Assembly (NCBI RefSeq): GCF_019175285.1 | Contig: NC_056523.1 | Coordinates: forward strand, 205,370,304-205,434,303 | DNA: 64,000 nt | Direction: 5' to 3' | DNA from: Sceloporus undulatus | Taxonomy: Eukaryota; Chordata; Lepidosauria; Squamata; Phrynosomatidae | Shown here: positions 9,921 through 21,880 of the stretch, one piece after another | Position numbering within the stretch: position 1 is the first letter of the stretch | How the letters are laid out: the number at the start of each line of letters is the position of its first letter | Translations under genes and position numbers: made by a program | Notes under the pieces: model-generated | Databases searched by the model: none | What the model was told of the DNA's origin: nothing | What the model saw: only the letters and a program-made list of their open reading frames with translations

Positions 9921-12900
9921 TGCTTACATGCAAGCATCCAAGACCTCAAACTGTCAACCATCAAGAAGCAATCTCAAATGGCAGCAAACAACACATGCCA
10001 GGTGACTCATGTGATGAGACTCTCAGAAGACCCAAATGAATATCTGGAATTTAACGATAAAATGGACCAGTTAGATCATCTGCTAAATCAAGCCAACCTA
10101 GGATTATTCCTCTACTGCAGAATGTGCCTTAATGGAAGGTTTATTTTCTGTTTTAAATGACTCAGGCAGCAGGAATCCTACCTCTTCCTTTTATCACTCA
10201 GGAATACCAAAAGAAATAACCCTGAGTACATGATCCTTCCAATAACAAACTGTCATCGGAGGAGAGCAGATGGAGAGATGCCAGTTTCAGATTAATCCCA
10301 TGGAGGCTAATGAGGTGCTCTGTGCTGTGACAAAGAGATTAATGTGTTAATTGTTTACAAAAAGCTTTTTGAGTCAGGTTCTTTGTGGTTTTTATTTGGT
10401 TCATGCTTCAAACACACCCCTGAGTGACCAACCATTGCTGCTCCTCTGTTAAAGGTGAGGGGCTAGTAGAGCACAGAAGCAAAGCACAGCCAAGACCAGA
10501 TCTTATCCCAATGGAGTTTAAGGTTCTGCCTTTTATTTAAAGTTTTACTTAAGGCAGGTTGGTGGCACTGGGGTGCAATACCACAACCAATTATTGGCTT
10601 AGGGAAAGGTAGGCCTGGACTGGGAGCAAAGAACCGCCATCATCAACTTGATCCCCAAGCAAAAATGCTGACTATATTCTACGATATGCTGCAAGTCTTG
10701 TTGGGTTTATCTTTAAAACAATTGAGATTTGGTTAATTCCTTTACCAGAGTTTAAAACTGCACCAAGTCAAGTCAGAATCTTAGAACAGCGTGCTTCTCG
10801 CATGTGTATCTAGCCAAGAAAAAAAAGTTAAACTTAGTTGAATATCACACTACACTGTTATAGTGCTATTATTCTACTTTAACTGGTGTGGCTGGCTGCT
10901 GTGGACTTTTGGGGTTTGTAATTTAGCAAATTAATATTTAAAAGATATAAAAAGTTTTACTCAAAGCATGCTTGTGTAATTATATACACAGTTTCAGCTA
11001 CTTGATAGGTGAAAAAAGAAGGAACTCTACACATTAGCAAGAAGAAATGGATCTTCTTTTTAAGAGAGCTTCTTAATTCCATACTTCATGGTGGATAGTC
11101 AGGGAGAGAGAGAGAGAAGAGAGAACAAAAGATGTGTATGTGCCATTCTGCTTCTCCAACATCCCCCCCCATACATTTACTGGCATCACCCCCAGTTATA
11201 TGCCATGCATAGAATCCCAGCCCACGTGTGCTAAGAGTCTGGAAGATTCTGGTTCAAATACTACTTTAAGTGGAAATTCATATGACCTGAAGAAACTCAA
11301 GCTTTGTTCAGCATGATCTTCCACCTAAAATATGGAGGTAATAATGTTAGCTTTTTGTAATAGTTTGTTGTAAGAATTACGAATTGCTGAACTTTTATTT
11401 ATGGGCATACTTGCAACTCTCAAAATGTGCTGTTGTAAATGCTAAGTTGCAATATTTTTTTATCAACAGTCATCACAAAAGAAGAATGTGCAGCGTCTGA
11501 AAACTGACATCTTGTGGTGTTAGGCAGCATCAAAACATATATCTCTGAGTATTTTAGATCATAGCAAAATTACTGTTATGCTGGTTTGTTTTCCCACCTT
11601 GTGATCTTGAAGGGGAGGAAACAGGCCTCCCCATTACTACTTTACTATATTCTTAGTAGTAACCTGGGAATGAGCAGACCTTTTCAGAGTTCTTTTGCTG
11701 GTCTTAACTATTCTTCCTGCCCATCTAAAGTTCCACGTTTCCTTTCAAATTTTGCTGCAGGCAAAATGGTACTCTGGAGCCAAGGTTTCACATTTCAAAA
11801 GGTCTCCAAGAAGGAAATGTGTCACTGGAGATGGGTGAGTTTACCTTCCAGCTCCTCTATTCTTAAGAATTTTCACTGGCTGACTCAAAGATTTCTTGGC
11901 TTCTCTCAAAGATCCTCCAAAGTCACTTCAAAACTGATTTTTAGTGGAGATTCTATATGTCTGCAGGGAAATGGCTTCCTTATGCTACTTGCTCACTCTC
12001 TAAGGTGCATAAACATACTGCTGCATTGTTTGGCTTCATAAAAATTCTAATGCTCTCTAGTCAAGAGACAGAGAGGTGTGTGCAATTTTCCTGTAGCCAA
12101 AATTCACTTTATCTTGAGGCAACTTATTTTTAGGGTGGGGGCATGTCCTTCCCTCATGTCAATGTTTTATTGGCACAAATACTTTGAACGTTTGAAGATG
12201 GAGGTGAGTAAAATGGCTTCTCCGATTTAATAAGGGACATCCAGAGGGTCCAAGCCCTCCCGCCCCCAGCAGCCCCACTCCAATTTACAGCCACATGGCT
12301 TTCATTAAATGCTGCGCACAAAATCGGAACGTCTCATGTCATTTCCAAATGGAAACCAGGTGCTCTTCTGTGACTCCAAGATGCCATGCAAACAGCTCTC
12401 ATCGTATTTTGTCTGGAAATAAAGTTAAGGCAAAAGAACAAAAACAGAACACAGATTTCAGCATTGCATGGGGGGGGGGCAGGGATTTGCTTTCTTTGCA
12501 TGACCTGAAAAACAAAGAAAAGAACCCCCTTACTCGCAGCATTTGAGTTTTATGCAAATTAGGATCAATGATAAGCCATCCTTTGACTTAAAACCTAGAA
12601 TATATCCCACCCAGCATAATAAAATTACACTACATACAATTCCACCCACATACATTTTGTTAGAAAAGAGAAAAGTATGCAACACAAGTTGGAAGTAACT
12701 TGCAGCAATTACAAATAGTCAGGCAGACTGCCATGGAACAGATTGCCTCTATGTAGCGCTTTTCATCCAAGACTTAGAAAGTATGTTTTAGGCCACAATC
12801 ACAGACGAATTCACAAATGAATGAAGTATGACTTGCATCTGAGTAGATATGTGCAGAATTGTGCCATCAGGCATTATAAAGAAACCTAGGGCTACAGGCA

Positions 12901-12998
12901 GTTGTCCCTGTTAGTTTTTATCTGGAAAAATGTATAGGGAGGACATATTCTTTATTTTATTGTTCTTTTTTTCTTATTTGGGAACATTTCAGTCTGAT
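9921..12998. other. Mostly unique sequence with two candidate conserved noncoding blocks
   Basis: About 3 kb without a recognised gene. The block at about 10240-10430 is free of repeats and rich in homeodomain-like TTAAT/ATTA words (AGATTAATGTGTTAATTGTT), and about 12290-12450 is similarly non-repetitive. Both have the texture of a vertebrate conserved noncoding element, but this is an impression only. A 151-codon frame at 11586-12041 has no family features. Confidence 0.3.
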
Positions 12999-13600
12999 GT
13001 TGTTGTTGTGTGCCTTCAAGTTGTTTCAGATTCATGGCGACCCTAAGGTGAATCCATCATGGGATTTTCTTGGCAAGTTTCTTCAGAGGATGTTTGCCAT
13101 TGCTATCTTCTAAGGCTGAGAGAGTGTTGACTTGTAAGCTTATTGCTCATCTTTTTAAACTAGCTCCAGCTTCCCAGCCTGGAGCTGAGATGCAAGATGG
13201 AGGTGGGGATTATTGCTCACTAAATCGCCACTGGACCACTGGCTGCCATCAGCCCGGGTCCCAGCTAGGTCCAAGCCATGTTCTGCCAACACTTTTTAGA
13301 AGATGGAAACTTTCCAGCCTCTAAAAAGTGCTGGCGGATCACGGCTGGGACCTAGATTTATGGTGGCTGGTGGTTTGGCGGTGACAGTGTGAGATAATCC
13401 CTGCCTCCATCCCGCATCCTGGCCTCAGCCCAGGAGGTGGGAGCCAATTTTAAAAGGTGAGTGATAAACTCCTTGCTCAAGGCCACCAAGTTGAGTTGCC
13501 TATGATCACCCAGAGAGTTTCCATGGCTGAGTGAGGGTTTGAACCCTGGTTTCAAGCATAATAGTCTAATGCACAAACCACTACATTATGCTAGCTAGTG
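12999..13600 (-). mobile_element. Sauria SINE split by a palindromic insert
   Basis: Reverse-strand SINE. The (TGTTG)n tail and Bov-B-like end lie at 12999-13134 (GTGCCTTCAAGTTG, TTCATGGCGACCCTAAGG). The tRNA-like head lies at about 13472-13600 (CCACTACATTATGCTAGC). Between them sits a 337 bp palindrome listed separately. CTTG is present on both sides of the insert and could be part of a target duplication. Confidence 0.78.
13135..13471. mobile_element. Full-length palindromic (foldback) element inside the SINE
   Basis: The whole insert is an imperfect palindrome. The arm starting near 13139 pairs with the arm ending near 13470, with a turn of only a few bases near 13312. Matching landmarks include CACTTTTTAGA next to the turn, GATGGAGGTGGGGATTATTG against its counterpart at about 13388-13415, and the ends near TTATTGCTCAT. 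The arms are about 165 bp each with an estimated three quarters of positions paired. There is no coding capacity. It is younger than the SINE it interrupts. Confidence 0.75.
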
Positions 13601-13614
13601 ATAGACAATCTTTA

Positions 13615-13853
13615 TAACAATAGCAAGTATATTTCTATACCGCTTATCAGTGCACTTAAGCACTCCCTAAGTGGTTTTTACAAAGTGTGAGCTAATTGCT
13701 CCCAACAATCTGGGTACTCATTTTAGTAACCTCAGAAGGATGCAAGACTGAGTTGAGCTTGAGCTCTTTTGCTGGTATTGAACTTGCAACCTTATGGTTT
13801 GTGAGTGAGTGGCTGTAGTACAGGCATTTGACCACTGTGACACCAGGGCTCCT
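13615..13853 (-). mobile_element. tRNA-derived SINE with L2-type tail (MIR-like)
   Basis: Read on the reverse strand the element starts with GGAGCCCTGGTGTCACAGTG, has a B-box-like GGTTGCAAGTTCAATACC, and ends with a segment like the L2 LINE 3' end (AAGCGGTATAGAAATATAC) and a TTGCTATTG-type tail. The head and tail differ from the Sauria SINE, so this is a second SINE family, probably mobilised by an L2-type LINE. Confidence 0.72.
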
Positions 13854-16675
13854 CTTTCCCACAATGATTTATTTATTTTAAGGACAAGGTTGAACACCAC
13901 ACCATGCTGCGTCTCATAGGTCCCTAGATTTCATCCCCATTTTAAAGGAGTTATCCAAAATGTTAAACTTTGCTCCCCCCCTTAATAATCTTGGTGTCTG
14001 GGAGAGATTCTTAAAAGTTCAAACCCAGAGCAGATTCACTAATTTGCCAGCACCACTGACATCAGTTGACACTGATCAGGTCTCATTATGGATGGAAATG
14101 AAATTTGCATTCAGCAGGTATTTTTAAAGTATTTTATCTTATTCATGGTCCATGGAATGATTTGTACAAATATATGAACATCTTTCATTTATCAATAACA
14201 AGGAAGAAATCACAAATAATACTTTCTCCCCCTCTTTCCCCCCTTTTGAATTATAGACAAATCAATGTATACAATTCAAAATGTGTATTTTTTTAAAGCC
14301 CACAAACATGCTTATAGCCAATGGGAGAAACATGTACAAAAATGCAGATATTAAGAAAAAATATGTTAAAGGTGGTGTGCAATAGGAAAATTTTATCCCA
14401 AAATATGTATAACATTGGGCAAAATGCAAACTCTCACAACCCAATAGAAAACAAGGCCAGGAGGAGAGGTGAGATGACATTTGGAGCAACAGCACAAAAT
14501 CAGGACTGACATTTTCACATCCTTAGCTGTACTCCTCCAGATTTTCCAGGCAACACGAAATAATAGTCCATGAGTTCTAACATCATTTGAAAGCAGTGAC
14601 ACATTCCTTTGGTCCTTTTTTTATGCTTGGCTGATCTTCTCACTGGATCCATACCCCAAGGATTTCCTGCATTTTACCTGTGGCAATTATGCAATCAATC
14701 CTTATTTGAACCCACCTACTCTTTGATCTGCAGACCTGCACATAATGGAAAATTGACTTATTGCATGAATTAGGCATGCTTGCAATCTGAAGTTGCAGCT
14801 GACTTTGCCAACTACAGTGTGTCTGGTAAATGGGGAGAGTCTCATTCTGGATACCACCCTCTCCACACACACATGCACCATTTCCTTCACCCACATAGTA
14901 TTCTAGAGGTTAAAAACTTAGAAGGCATGCAGGCAACTTTAGACTGAAATTCAACTTCTTGGAAAGCAGAATGCACTCCGCAAAGCTGGCTGGGAGCCAG
15001 CTGGAAACTGACAAAGCTGCCAGTGTTTCCTGTTCCAGGAAAGTGAGAAACAATTTCTGAATGCATCCCTGTTCCCTCCATCTCCCTCTCTGACATCAAG
15101 TTGACATTTATAGTCCCCACTTGCCCCATACATGGTGTGGGGGCTGTGATGTGCTTTCCATGGCATACTGGGAGCAGGGGAAAACAGTGGCAACAAGGCC
15201 CATAGGCTTGAAAAGTGAGTTTTGAGACTACAACTCCCAGAATCCCCTAGCCAAGATGCCATGCTGTCTGGGAAATTCTAAAATTTGTAGTACAGTACCC
15301 ACCCACCCCAGCCCAGTATGCTTTTTATTTGTAAAAGTAAACATCACATCTGTAAAAGTGAGCAGTGACTTTTTTTTTAATGATCAAAGGAACCATTAAA
15401 TACAAGAAAGAATTGCCACAAGTCTAGATGACACTGCTTGCACCAACCCATACTTCACAGGTAAATCATCTCTTATTTCCTTAATAAATCACAGCCACTC
15501 TGATGCAAAAGCTTCTTCCCTAAGTATATGCCTATCTGACTGATAAGAATGTTTGCTCAATGCACGGTGCTGGGTCACCACTGTTTGGCTAAAAGAGTAT
15601 TGTCAGTTTCTAATGGCTGACTAGGATATGCCTCACGTACTTGGTTCAGTTCAAAAGAAAAAGATGAAAGAGGTTAAATGGGTCCAGCAAAGCAGAATGA
15701 TAGCTGAGCTTTGCTGCTAGCTGGCAAAAAGAAACTGGTATAGCATGGAGGGAGGGAGAGGCCAAGCTGTAGGACTTTGCTGTTTGCGTCTGAGGGAACT
15801 CATGCAATTTGTAGGAACTGTATGGACTGTTAGCCCTGCTTTCTAATATTCTATATCTTGTGGATTTGTAAATAAATAGCATATATTGTAAGGCTCCAGA
15901 ATTTTCATTACACAGCGAAACTAGCTTTGTGAAGCAGGGTTGGTAGAGAACCCACAACCCGGGAGCTGCACAAGGGTGGCCTTTTCTGTAGATGTCCCCA
16001 TTCTCCCATGTTCTCCTTACTGTCAATTTACCACTGAAATCTCCATCTCGGCTATAATCCATGCTACCACTGTCAGACATATGATTGTTTTCTAGTTGTT
16101 ACTTCATATCCCTGAACAGAAGTGGTAAGTAGGAGTTCCATAGTTTCCCCTTGCCTCCTGCCTTTCTTCTCCCAAGCAAATGGCTTTCCCCATCAGAACT
16201 GATAATAATTATCATCTCCTCTTTGCCTTTAGTTTCATCACCTTTTCTATTCTCTATCTCATGGCTGTTTTTCCAATGCTGCCTGAAGGACATAAAGATA
16301 CTATCAACCTCCCATACCACAGACCCATCCATGCCATGCTGCTGCTCTGAAACCTGTGATTTTCACAAGTGGAGTTCTGACCATGCCTTTGGTAACGTTG
16401 ACTGCAGCAGTGAGGGCAGAATAACAGTATGTGAAACCAATCCAGGAAAAACCTTGACTTGAAGTTGTGATAGAAACAATTGTCTGTGAAGTTGGTTTGC
16501 TTATTATTCCACTACTACAGCTAGACAGCTGAGGAAGTGAAGTAGTGTTTAATCTAGGATAAAGTTGGTGTGATAGAGACAATTCTTTTCATGGACTTCC
16601 ATTTAGTACTTTAGCAATTTAGTCAGTACTGGTATAGTAAAGACTGTTTATCAGTAAAGTTAATTTTGCCAAACG
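13854..16675. other. Unassigned sequence, one possible short hAT-like MITE
   Basis: About 2.8 kb. At about 15217-15292 the pair ACTACAACTCCCAGAATCCC and AATTCTAAAATTTGTAGT looks like a degenerate small hAT-type MITE. A 144-codon reverse frame at 15646-16080 has no recognisable family motif and I do not call it a gene. Confidence 0.4.
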
Positions 16676-17032
16676 CTGTGAAGTCGAAGGCTTTCACAAC
16701 CAATATCCATAGTTTTTTGTGGGTTTTTGTGGGGCTTTGTGGCCATGTTCTGGAAGAGTTTATTCCTAATGTTTTACTAGCATCTGTGGCTGGCATCTTC
16801 AGAGAATGCTAGAACGGAAGTGAGTGGGGTATATAAACTGTGTGACATGTTAATCTCTGTGTTAGTCTTTGTAAATCACTTCCTCTCAGCCAAGGTTCAC
16901 ACAGTATATTAACTCATTTCCATGCCAGCAGTCTCTGAAACTGGCAGCCACAGATGCTGGCAAAACCTCAGGAATAAACTCTTCCAGAACATGGCCACAT
17001 AGCCCAAAAAACCCCACAAAAAACTATTGCAA
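16676..17032. mobile_element. Palindromic MITE (family also at 55.7 kb)
   Basis: The left arm (TGGCCATGTTCTGGAAGAGT, CATCTGTGGCTGGCATCTTC) and the right arm (AGCCACAGATGCTGG, CTTCCAGAACATGGCCACAT) are reverse complements around a spacer of about 150 bp. The outer GTGGGTTTTTGTGGGGCTTT pairs with AAAAAACCCCAC on the right. The same arms, without the spacer, occur at 55697-55871. It is non-coding and moderately diverged. Confidence 0.78.
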
Positions 17033-17172
17033 AACAGTGTTTGTTACTTTCTGTATATAATAATATACTTTCTGTATATATCTATATAATTGTTAGTTAC
17101 TGTCTTGATGTGTTTGGTTTGTGCAATTTGAGTTCATTGTATTATTAGTAGTTACTCTCTGTATATTCTTAA

Positions 17173-17616
17173 GGCGGTTTACAGACCGCCCCTTTCCCCG
17201 ACGGATTGGGGCCTCAGCTGCCACAGCTGCAGCCCCAAGGTCCCGATCCGCTGCTTTTCCAGGCTGTGGGGAAGTGGCAAAAGGCCACTTCCCAGCGGCC
17301 TGGAAAGGGGTGTCCTTGGGGTGTAAAGGCTGCGCCAGAGACACAAAACCAAGAAGGAGCTCCAAAATGGAGCTCCTTCCAGTGCCACAGAAAGGGCACC
17401 ACAGGTGCCCTTCCATGGCGCCAGGACATCACATCTGCGCTGCTCCGTTTTGAGGTGGCACGGCCTTGATGTTGTAATGGCGGCGCCCATGTGGACAGGG
17501 CACCACCATTTTGTACGTACTCTGTATGTACTAGGGTTGGAGGCGTCTAAAAGAGACGCCCCCAGGCAACCCTAATATGTACAGAGTACGTACTTGGGTG
17601 CCCATTTGCAAAGGAC
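17173..17616. mobile_element. GC-rich multi-hairpin non-autonomous element, copy 1
   Basis: A 444 bp island of GC-rich sequence in AT-rich surroundings, built from consecutive short hairpins: AAGTGGCAAAAGGCCACTT, GGAGCTCCAAAATGGAGCTCC (arms of 8), AAGGGCACCACAGGTGCCCTT (arms of 9), and GTACGTAC...GTACGTAC close to the right end. It shares blocks with 58931-59296, such as GCCCATGTGGACAGGGC and ATGTACTAGGGTT, so the two are one family. The ends have short imperfect inverted repeats. The superfamily is uncertain. Confidence 0.7.
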
Positions 17617-18587
17617 GTTAGTTATTTTTTTGTTACTTTTAATATTATATTTGGTACGTATATGGTTTTCCCTGTGTTTGTTAGGCATGGTTTTCTTTTC
17701 AAGACCCTCCTGTGTTTCTTTCGTGTTGGCAGAAGAAGAATGCCAGTGGGAGGGTAGCTACCAAAGCAACCCAAGATATTTTTAAAATCAGAGTCCTGTG
17801 TCTATGGACTTTACCACACAAGGCTAAAAAGCGGAATTTTAAAAGGAAAAAAAGTGTAGTTTTCCTTATCACGTAATGTCATTTCTATCCTGCTTTTGCC
17901 CTGCATTCCATTTATTGCTGTAGTGCACCTTTTCACTAATGGGCAAAACTTGTCAGTAGCGCTAAATGTCACAATTATTGTGCAGCTTCACAGGTACAAA
18001 AGATCTCTTTACTTCAGTTTCAGCATTACAGCAGTAACGGCGCAGGATGGGACCCAATTCTCCTCCTTTTCCCCCTGTCCCATTCACTATTCCAAAGCAG
18101 GCTAAGTCTGTGTCTGTCAGTTTTTTTTTATTTTTCTTATTGTTATATTCACATACTTACGGTAAAATGATAAAATAAAAATAATTTTGATCATTTTTGC
18201 TAACGTTATGCCAACACAGCAAAATTAAAAATAAATAAACAAACAAATAAATAAGGAAGCATGGAGTTAGTCTACTTTGAAATAGCAAGAAAGAGGTGTA
18301 GAGAGGAGGAAAATCAGGACTCCACGTAGTACATCATGGTTGTATTGCTGGAATGAAGCACATAGACTTATCACACTCGGTGGGGTTTCCAAGCAGTGCT
18401 GTCATGCAAAAGGAGAGAGATGTGATAGGAAATGTCTTAAAAGTAGTATGTTCCTATTCCCTTTCATAATGTGATTGCCACAAGACACGAGGTTGATGTG
18501 ATACTAGCCTAAATGGATTCTCACTCCTAGCTTTTGGACACCCTGTGGAGTCAAATGGATATACTTAACTTAATCACTCAACCAAGG
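17617..18587. other. Unassigned sequence with an A/T-rich microsatellite
   Basis: About 1 kb. An (AAAT/AAAC)n-like run lies at about 18222-18255. Nothing else is recognised. Confidence 0.45.
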
Positions 18588-18799
18588 ATGTAGCTACACT
18601 GCAGAATTAATGCAGTTTGACATTGCTTTAACTACCATGGCTCAATACTATAGAATTCTTGGATTTGTAGTTTTGTGAAATATTTCAGCTTCTCTGTTAT
18701 CGGTGCCACAGCAAATACAAATTCCAAGATTCCACAGGATGGAGCCATGACAGCCAAATCAGTGACAAGCTGCATTAATTTTGCAGTATGGCAGCAGCC
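18588..18799. mobile_element. Palindromic hAT-like MITE, copy 1
   Basis: The left arm (CACTGCAGAATTAATGCAGT, then CTTTAACTACCATGGCTC, then GGATTTGTAGTTT) mirrors the right arm (ATACAAATTCCAAGATTCCA, then GCTGCATTAATTTTGCAGT). This family is very abundant in iguanian lizards and has no coding capacity. Two more copies follow at 34.7 and 57.8 kb. Confidence 0.78.
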
Positions 18800-19956
18800 T
18801 AGGAAAACAGATTCAGATTGAAAGCTATTCTGACTAATGCTAGGATAGTAGTATATGCATTTTGTTTCCATTATTTTTTTAAAAAATCACCATTGCCTTG
18901 GTCTGAATGCCAGGATTGTACGTAACAAAGAGGCTTCTACTTGAAAGAGAAAATAGACACCTGGAAACAATTACTTTAAAATGGCTTACCAACCCCAACA
19001 AGTTGCCTAACCCTTTTAAAGGAACTCTAGTGGCAATGGAACCAGAGATTTGTGGGGTATAATGGAAGGTGAAGTCATGATAGTAAGTTTCATAAGGCAT
19101 TTGTCCTTGGTTTTCCATTATTTTGGTGCTGTGAGAGAAGCATTGCCTTTCTACAATGGTTACAGGTCTTCCCTGTTGCTATCTCTGTGTATCAGGAAAA
19201 ACATGTAGTAAAGCAGAAGTGCAACACAGTTTGTGATTTCCATGCTAGAGTAAACTTCAAAGCAAGCTTCCACTTGAGAATCAGAAAGTTTGTGCCCTGC
19301 TTTTTGGTAATATGGCTGAGCATTATGCTTTGAAGTTGTGCTTTTCAGCAGCAGCGAATTAGGCCTTTTTCTTGACCTTACTGCTTGTAATTTACTGGGA
19401 CTGCCAAATCAGATTAAGCCAATGGTCCAGCTAGAAGGACATTATGTCCCTAAGTTTGCAATTTCCAGCTGCTTGAATGGACATCTTCACATTATGGAAA
19501 ATAGCCTTGGATTGTTCCTGCCGACTTGCTCATGTCTGGTGCTGAGAGAGGGTGTGGGGAGTTGCATTTCACAATGTCAGTGCCTGCAAAACATGTCCAG
19601 CCCTTTTTGCTGATTTTTCACCTCCTCTCCCCTCGTGGAAAAGAATATGAAGGACAGATGTCAGAGGAGGGGAAATAAGTCTCCATTACCGAGATCACGA
19701 AAGCAACATTTAACTAGTATGATCCCGTTTTAAGCCTTTTTAATAGCTGAGACAGAGTATAAGTGGAGAGACATACTGTAGTAGATTTGCATGTGCATCT
19801 TCATTTGCACAACCAGAAAGTCATAACAATGTGCAACTGGTGCTGAAGCAAGACAAAAGTCTGAGTGTACAGAACAGCAAGTCAATGGAACTTACGGTTT
19901 GGCACAGGAAGGCAGAGACTTGCTTTTACCTGAACCTACCTGTTTTCATCTGTACA
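18800..19956. other. Unassigned sequence
   Basis: About 1.1 kb of apparently unique DNA with only short frames. Confidence 0.45.
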
Positions 19957-20588
19957 GGGGTGTATCTAGGTGATACGGGGAATATGGACCACACCAGGTG
20001 ACACCCTTTTGGCAGAAATGAACTGTGCCGTTCACCTGAGTCCCTCTAAAAACCAGAAGAGATGGGGCAAGTGGGGCAAGGCTCAGTGGGAGGAGAGGAC
20101 CCAGATATTTTTTTTTATTTCTAAAATTTTATCTAACAATAACAGTAACATATAACATATAAGACATACAATAACATATTACAACAAACACTAATGTACA
20201 TACATATTTACAATTCTACAGTATCTACAATATATTCTATATACATCTTATTATTTGTTGTTCCATGTAACTTCAGCATTTTATAACACAGATAAATGAT
20301 CAGATAAATTTTCACTATAACCGCATGAAACTATGTACCAGTAAATACATTTAGAGTGTGATATTGTAATTTAAAGGTACAATTTTAATTTTGCTAGTTG
20401 TTTATGTCGCAACTATTACCATTCCATTAAGTGATATACAAAAAGCACAATTTATGATTAACATTAATACAATTTTTTTTACCAAGGACTCTGTATGGTG
20501 TGGCATGGAAGAAGGTCAGTGAGGGGTGGGGGTAATACCATGAGTTACCACACTAGGTGACCCCAGTCCTAGTGACACTACTGGGTGT
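19957..20588. mobile_element. DNA transposon remnant with AT-rich interior (hAT-like termini)
   Basis: The left end (CAGGGGTGTATCTAGGTGAT, then CCAGGTGACACC) and the right end (AGTTACCACACTAGGTGACC, then TAGTGACACTACTG) are imperfect inverted repeats. The core GGTGACACC/TCACCTAGTG motif is typical of an abundant reptile non-autonomous family. The interior from about 20105 to 20480 is AT-rich and non-coding. Confidence 0.6.
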
Positions 20589-21680
20589 ATCCATTATTGG
20601 ACAGCAGGAGGCATCTCCTCTGAAATGCCAACCAATGGGAGTTTTCTGCTGCCCCCAATTCTGCCCCTCCAGCCCCTGTCTGGACAACAAGATGGTGGCA
20701 GTGGCCACACCTATGGGATTCATTTGTATTTCTCACCATGATACTAAGCTGTGATCCTGCATCTATACATTGTTTTATCTGTACTTGATTTATGCTTGTG
20801 AGCAGCATGAGTCCTAGTTTTTGGGAAAATGGAGAGGGAAGATAATATAATGAATAAATAAAATGATCCATAAAATCTATGGATTTCATTGAGAAATCTT
20901 TTGGCTTTCACATATTTTTAATGGTACATTATATATGTTCTATATTGTGTATGTTCCACGCAGTGCTTTTTAAATGTTTGTAAAATGGTTAGTATTACGA
21001 ACCACAATATCCTCCGTCGGAAGTCCTCAGACTAACCTACCAAAAAGGAATGTTGTGAGGAGAAAATATGAGAGAACAAACATGTAGACTTTTATCTCAA
21101 GTGCTCCTTCTTTTTTTAGTGTGATTGATAGATGTGGGGTAGAATTTAAATCCTTCATTTCGCACACACACACCCCCTTGCTATTATAAGGAAGTTTAAA
21201 GATCTCTGAAGCTTTAAGGTAATTTGTGGGGTTTGGAATTCACTGGAATTGCCAAATCAGATCAAGGCACTAGACATCTGGCAAAGAAACAAAGAACCAA
21301 TCCCAGACTAGGCAGGCACAGCCTGTGAGTTTTCATTTGTGCACTTTATGCTTCATTACATTCATACCCTATGGGTCCTCAATAAGATGCAATGCAGTGC
21401 TCCAAGTTTCCAAGCAGGTGGTTTTAAGGACCTGAAATCTTGTTTTCCACTTGAAATTGATCTCAGGGTATAATTTTCTACTCAGTTACTTTGAAGTAAG
21501 CCGGATTCACTAAACTGAGACTTAACTGCACGTAAAACTGCCTAACATTGCTCTGTGTAGAATTGACATCTCAAGAGTAAGCAATATATGCATATATGAT
21601 TTATACACTGATACCTTGCACAAATTTAGAGAGAGGCATATGGGATTGCTATTCCAGAGTGCTTTGACTGCAACTATTTT
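20589..21680. other. Unassigned sequence
   Basis: About 1.1 kb; no recognised gene or repeat. Confidence 0.45.
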
Positions 21681-21880
21681 GTTTTAAGGCAAACCTATGA
21701 GGTGGTTTTCTTGGCAAGTTTCTTTAGATTGGGTTTGTCTTTGCCATTGCTATCCTCTGAGGCTGAGAGAGTGTGACTTGCCCAGGATCACCCAGTGGGT
21801 TTCATGGCTGAGAGGGGATTCAGACCCTGGTCTCCAGGGTCAAAGTCCAATGCTCAAACCACTACACCATGCTGGTTCTC
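21681..21880 (-). mobile_element. Sauria SINE, reverse strand
   Basis: The diagnostic core is present: GGCTGAGAGAGTGTGACTTG, then CAGGATCACCCAGTGGGTTT, then a head with AACCACTACACCATGCTGG. The 3' Bov-B-like tail is shortened. Confidence 0.85.

Noticed and set aside
11586-12041. 151-codon forward frame
   Set aside because: No motif, no plausible start context or neighbours. Serine/leucine-rich composition is what translated noncoding DNA gives.
15646-16080. 144-codon reverse frame starting with MSDSGSMDYSRDGDF
   Set aside because: The N-terminal wording looks gene-like but the rest has no family signature, no supporting splice sites were convincing, and no neighbouring exon is visible.
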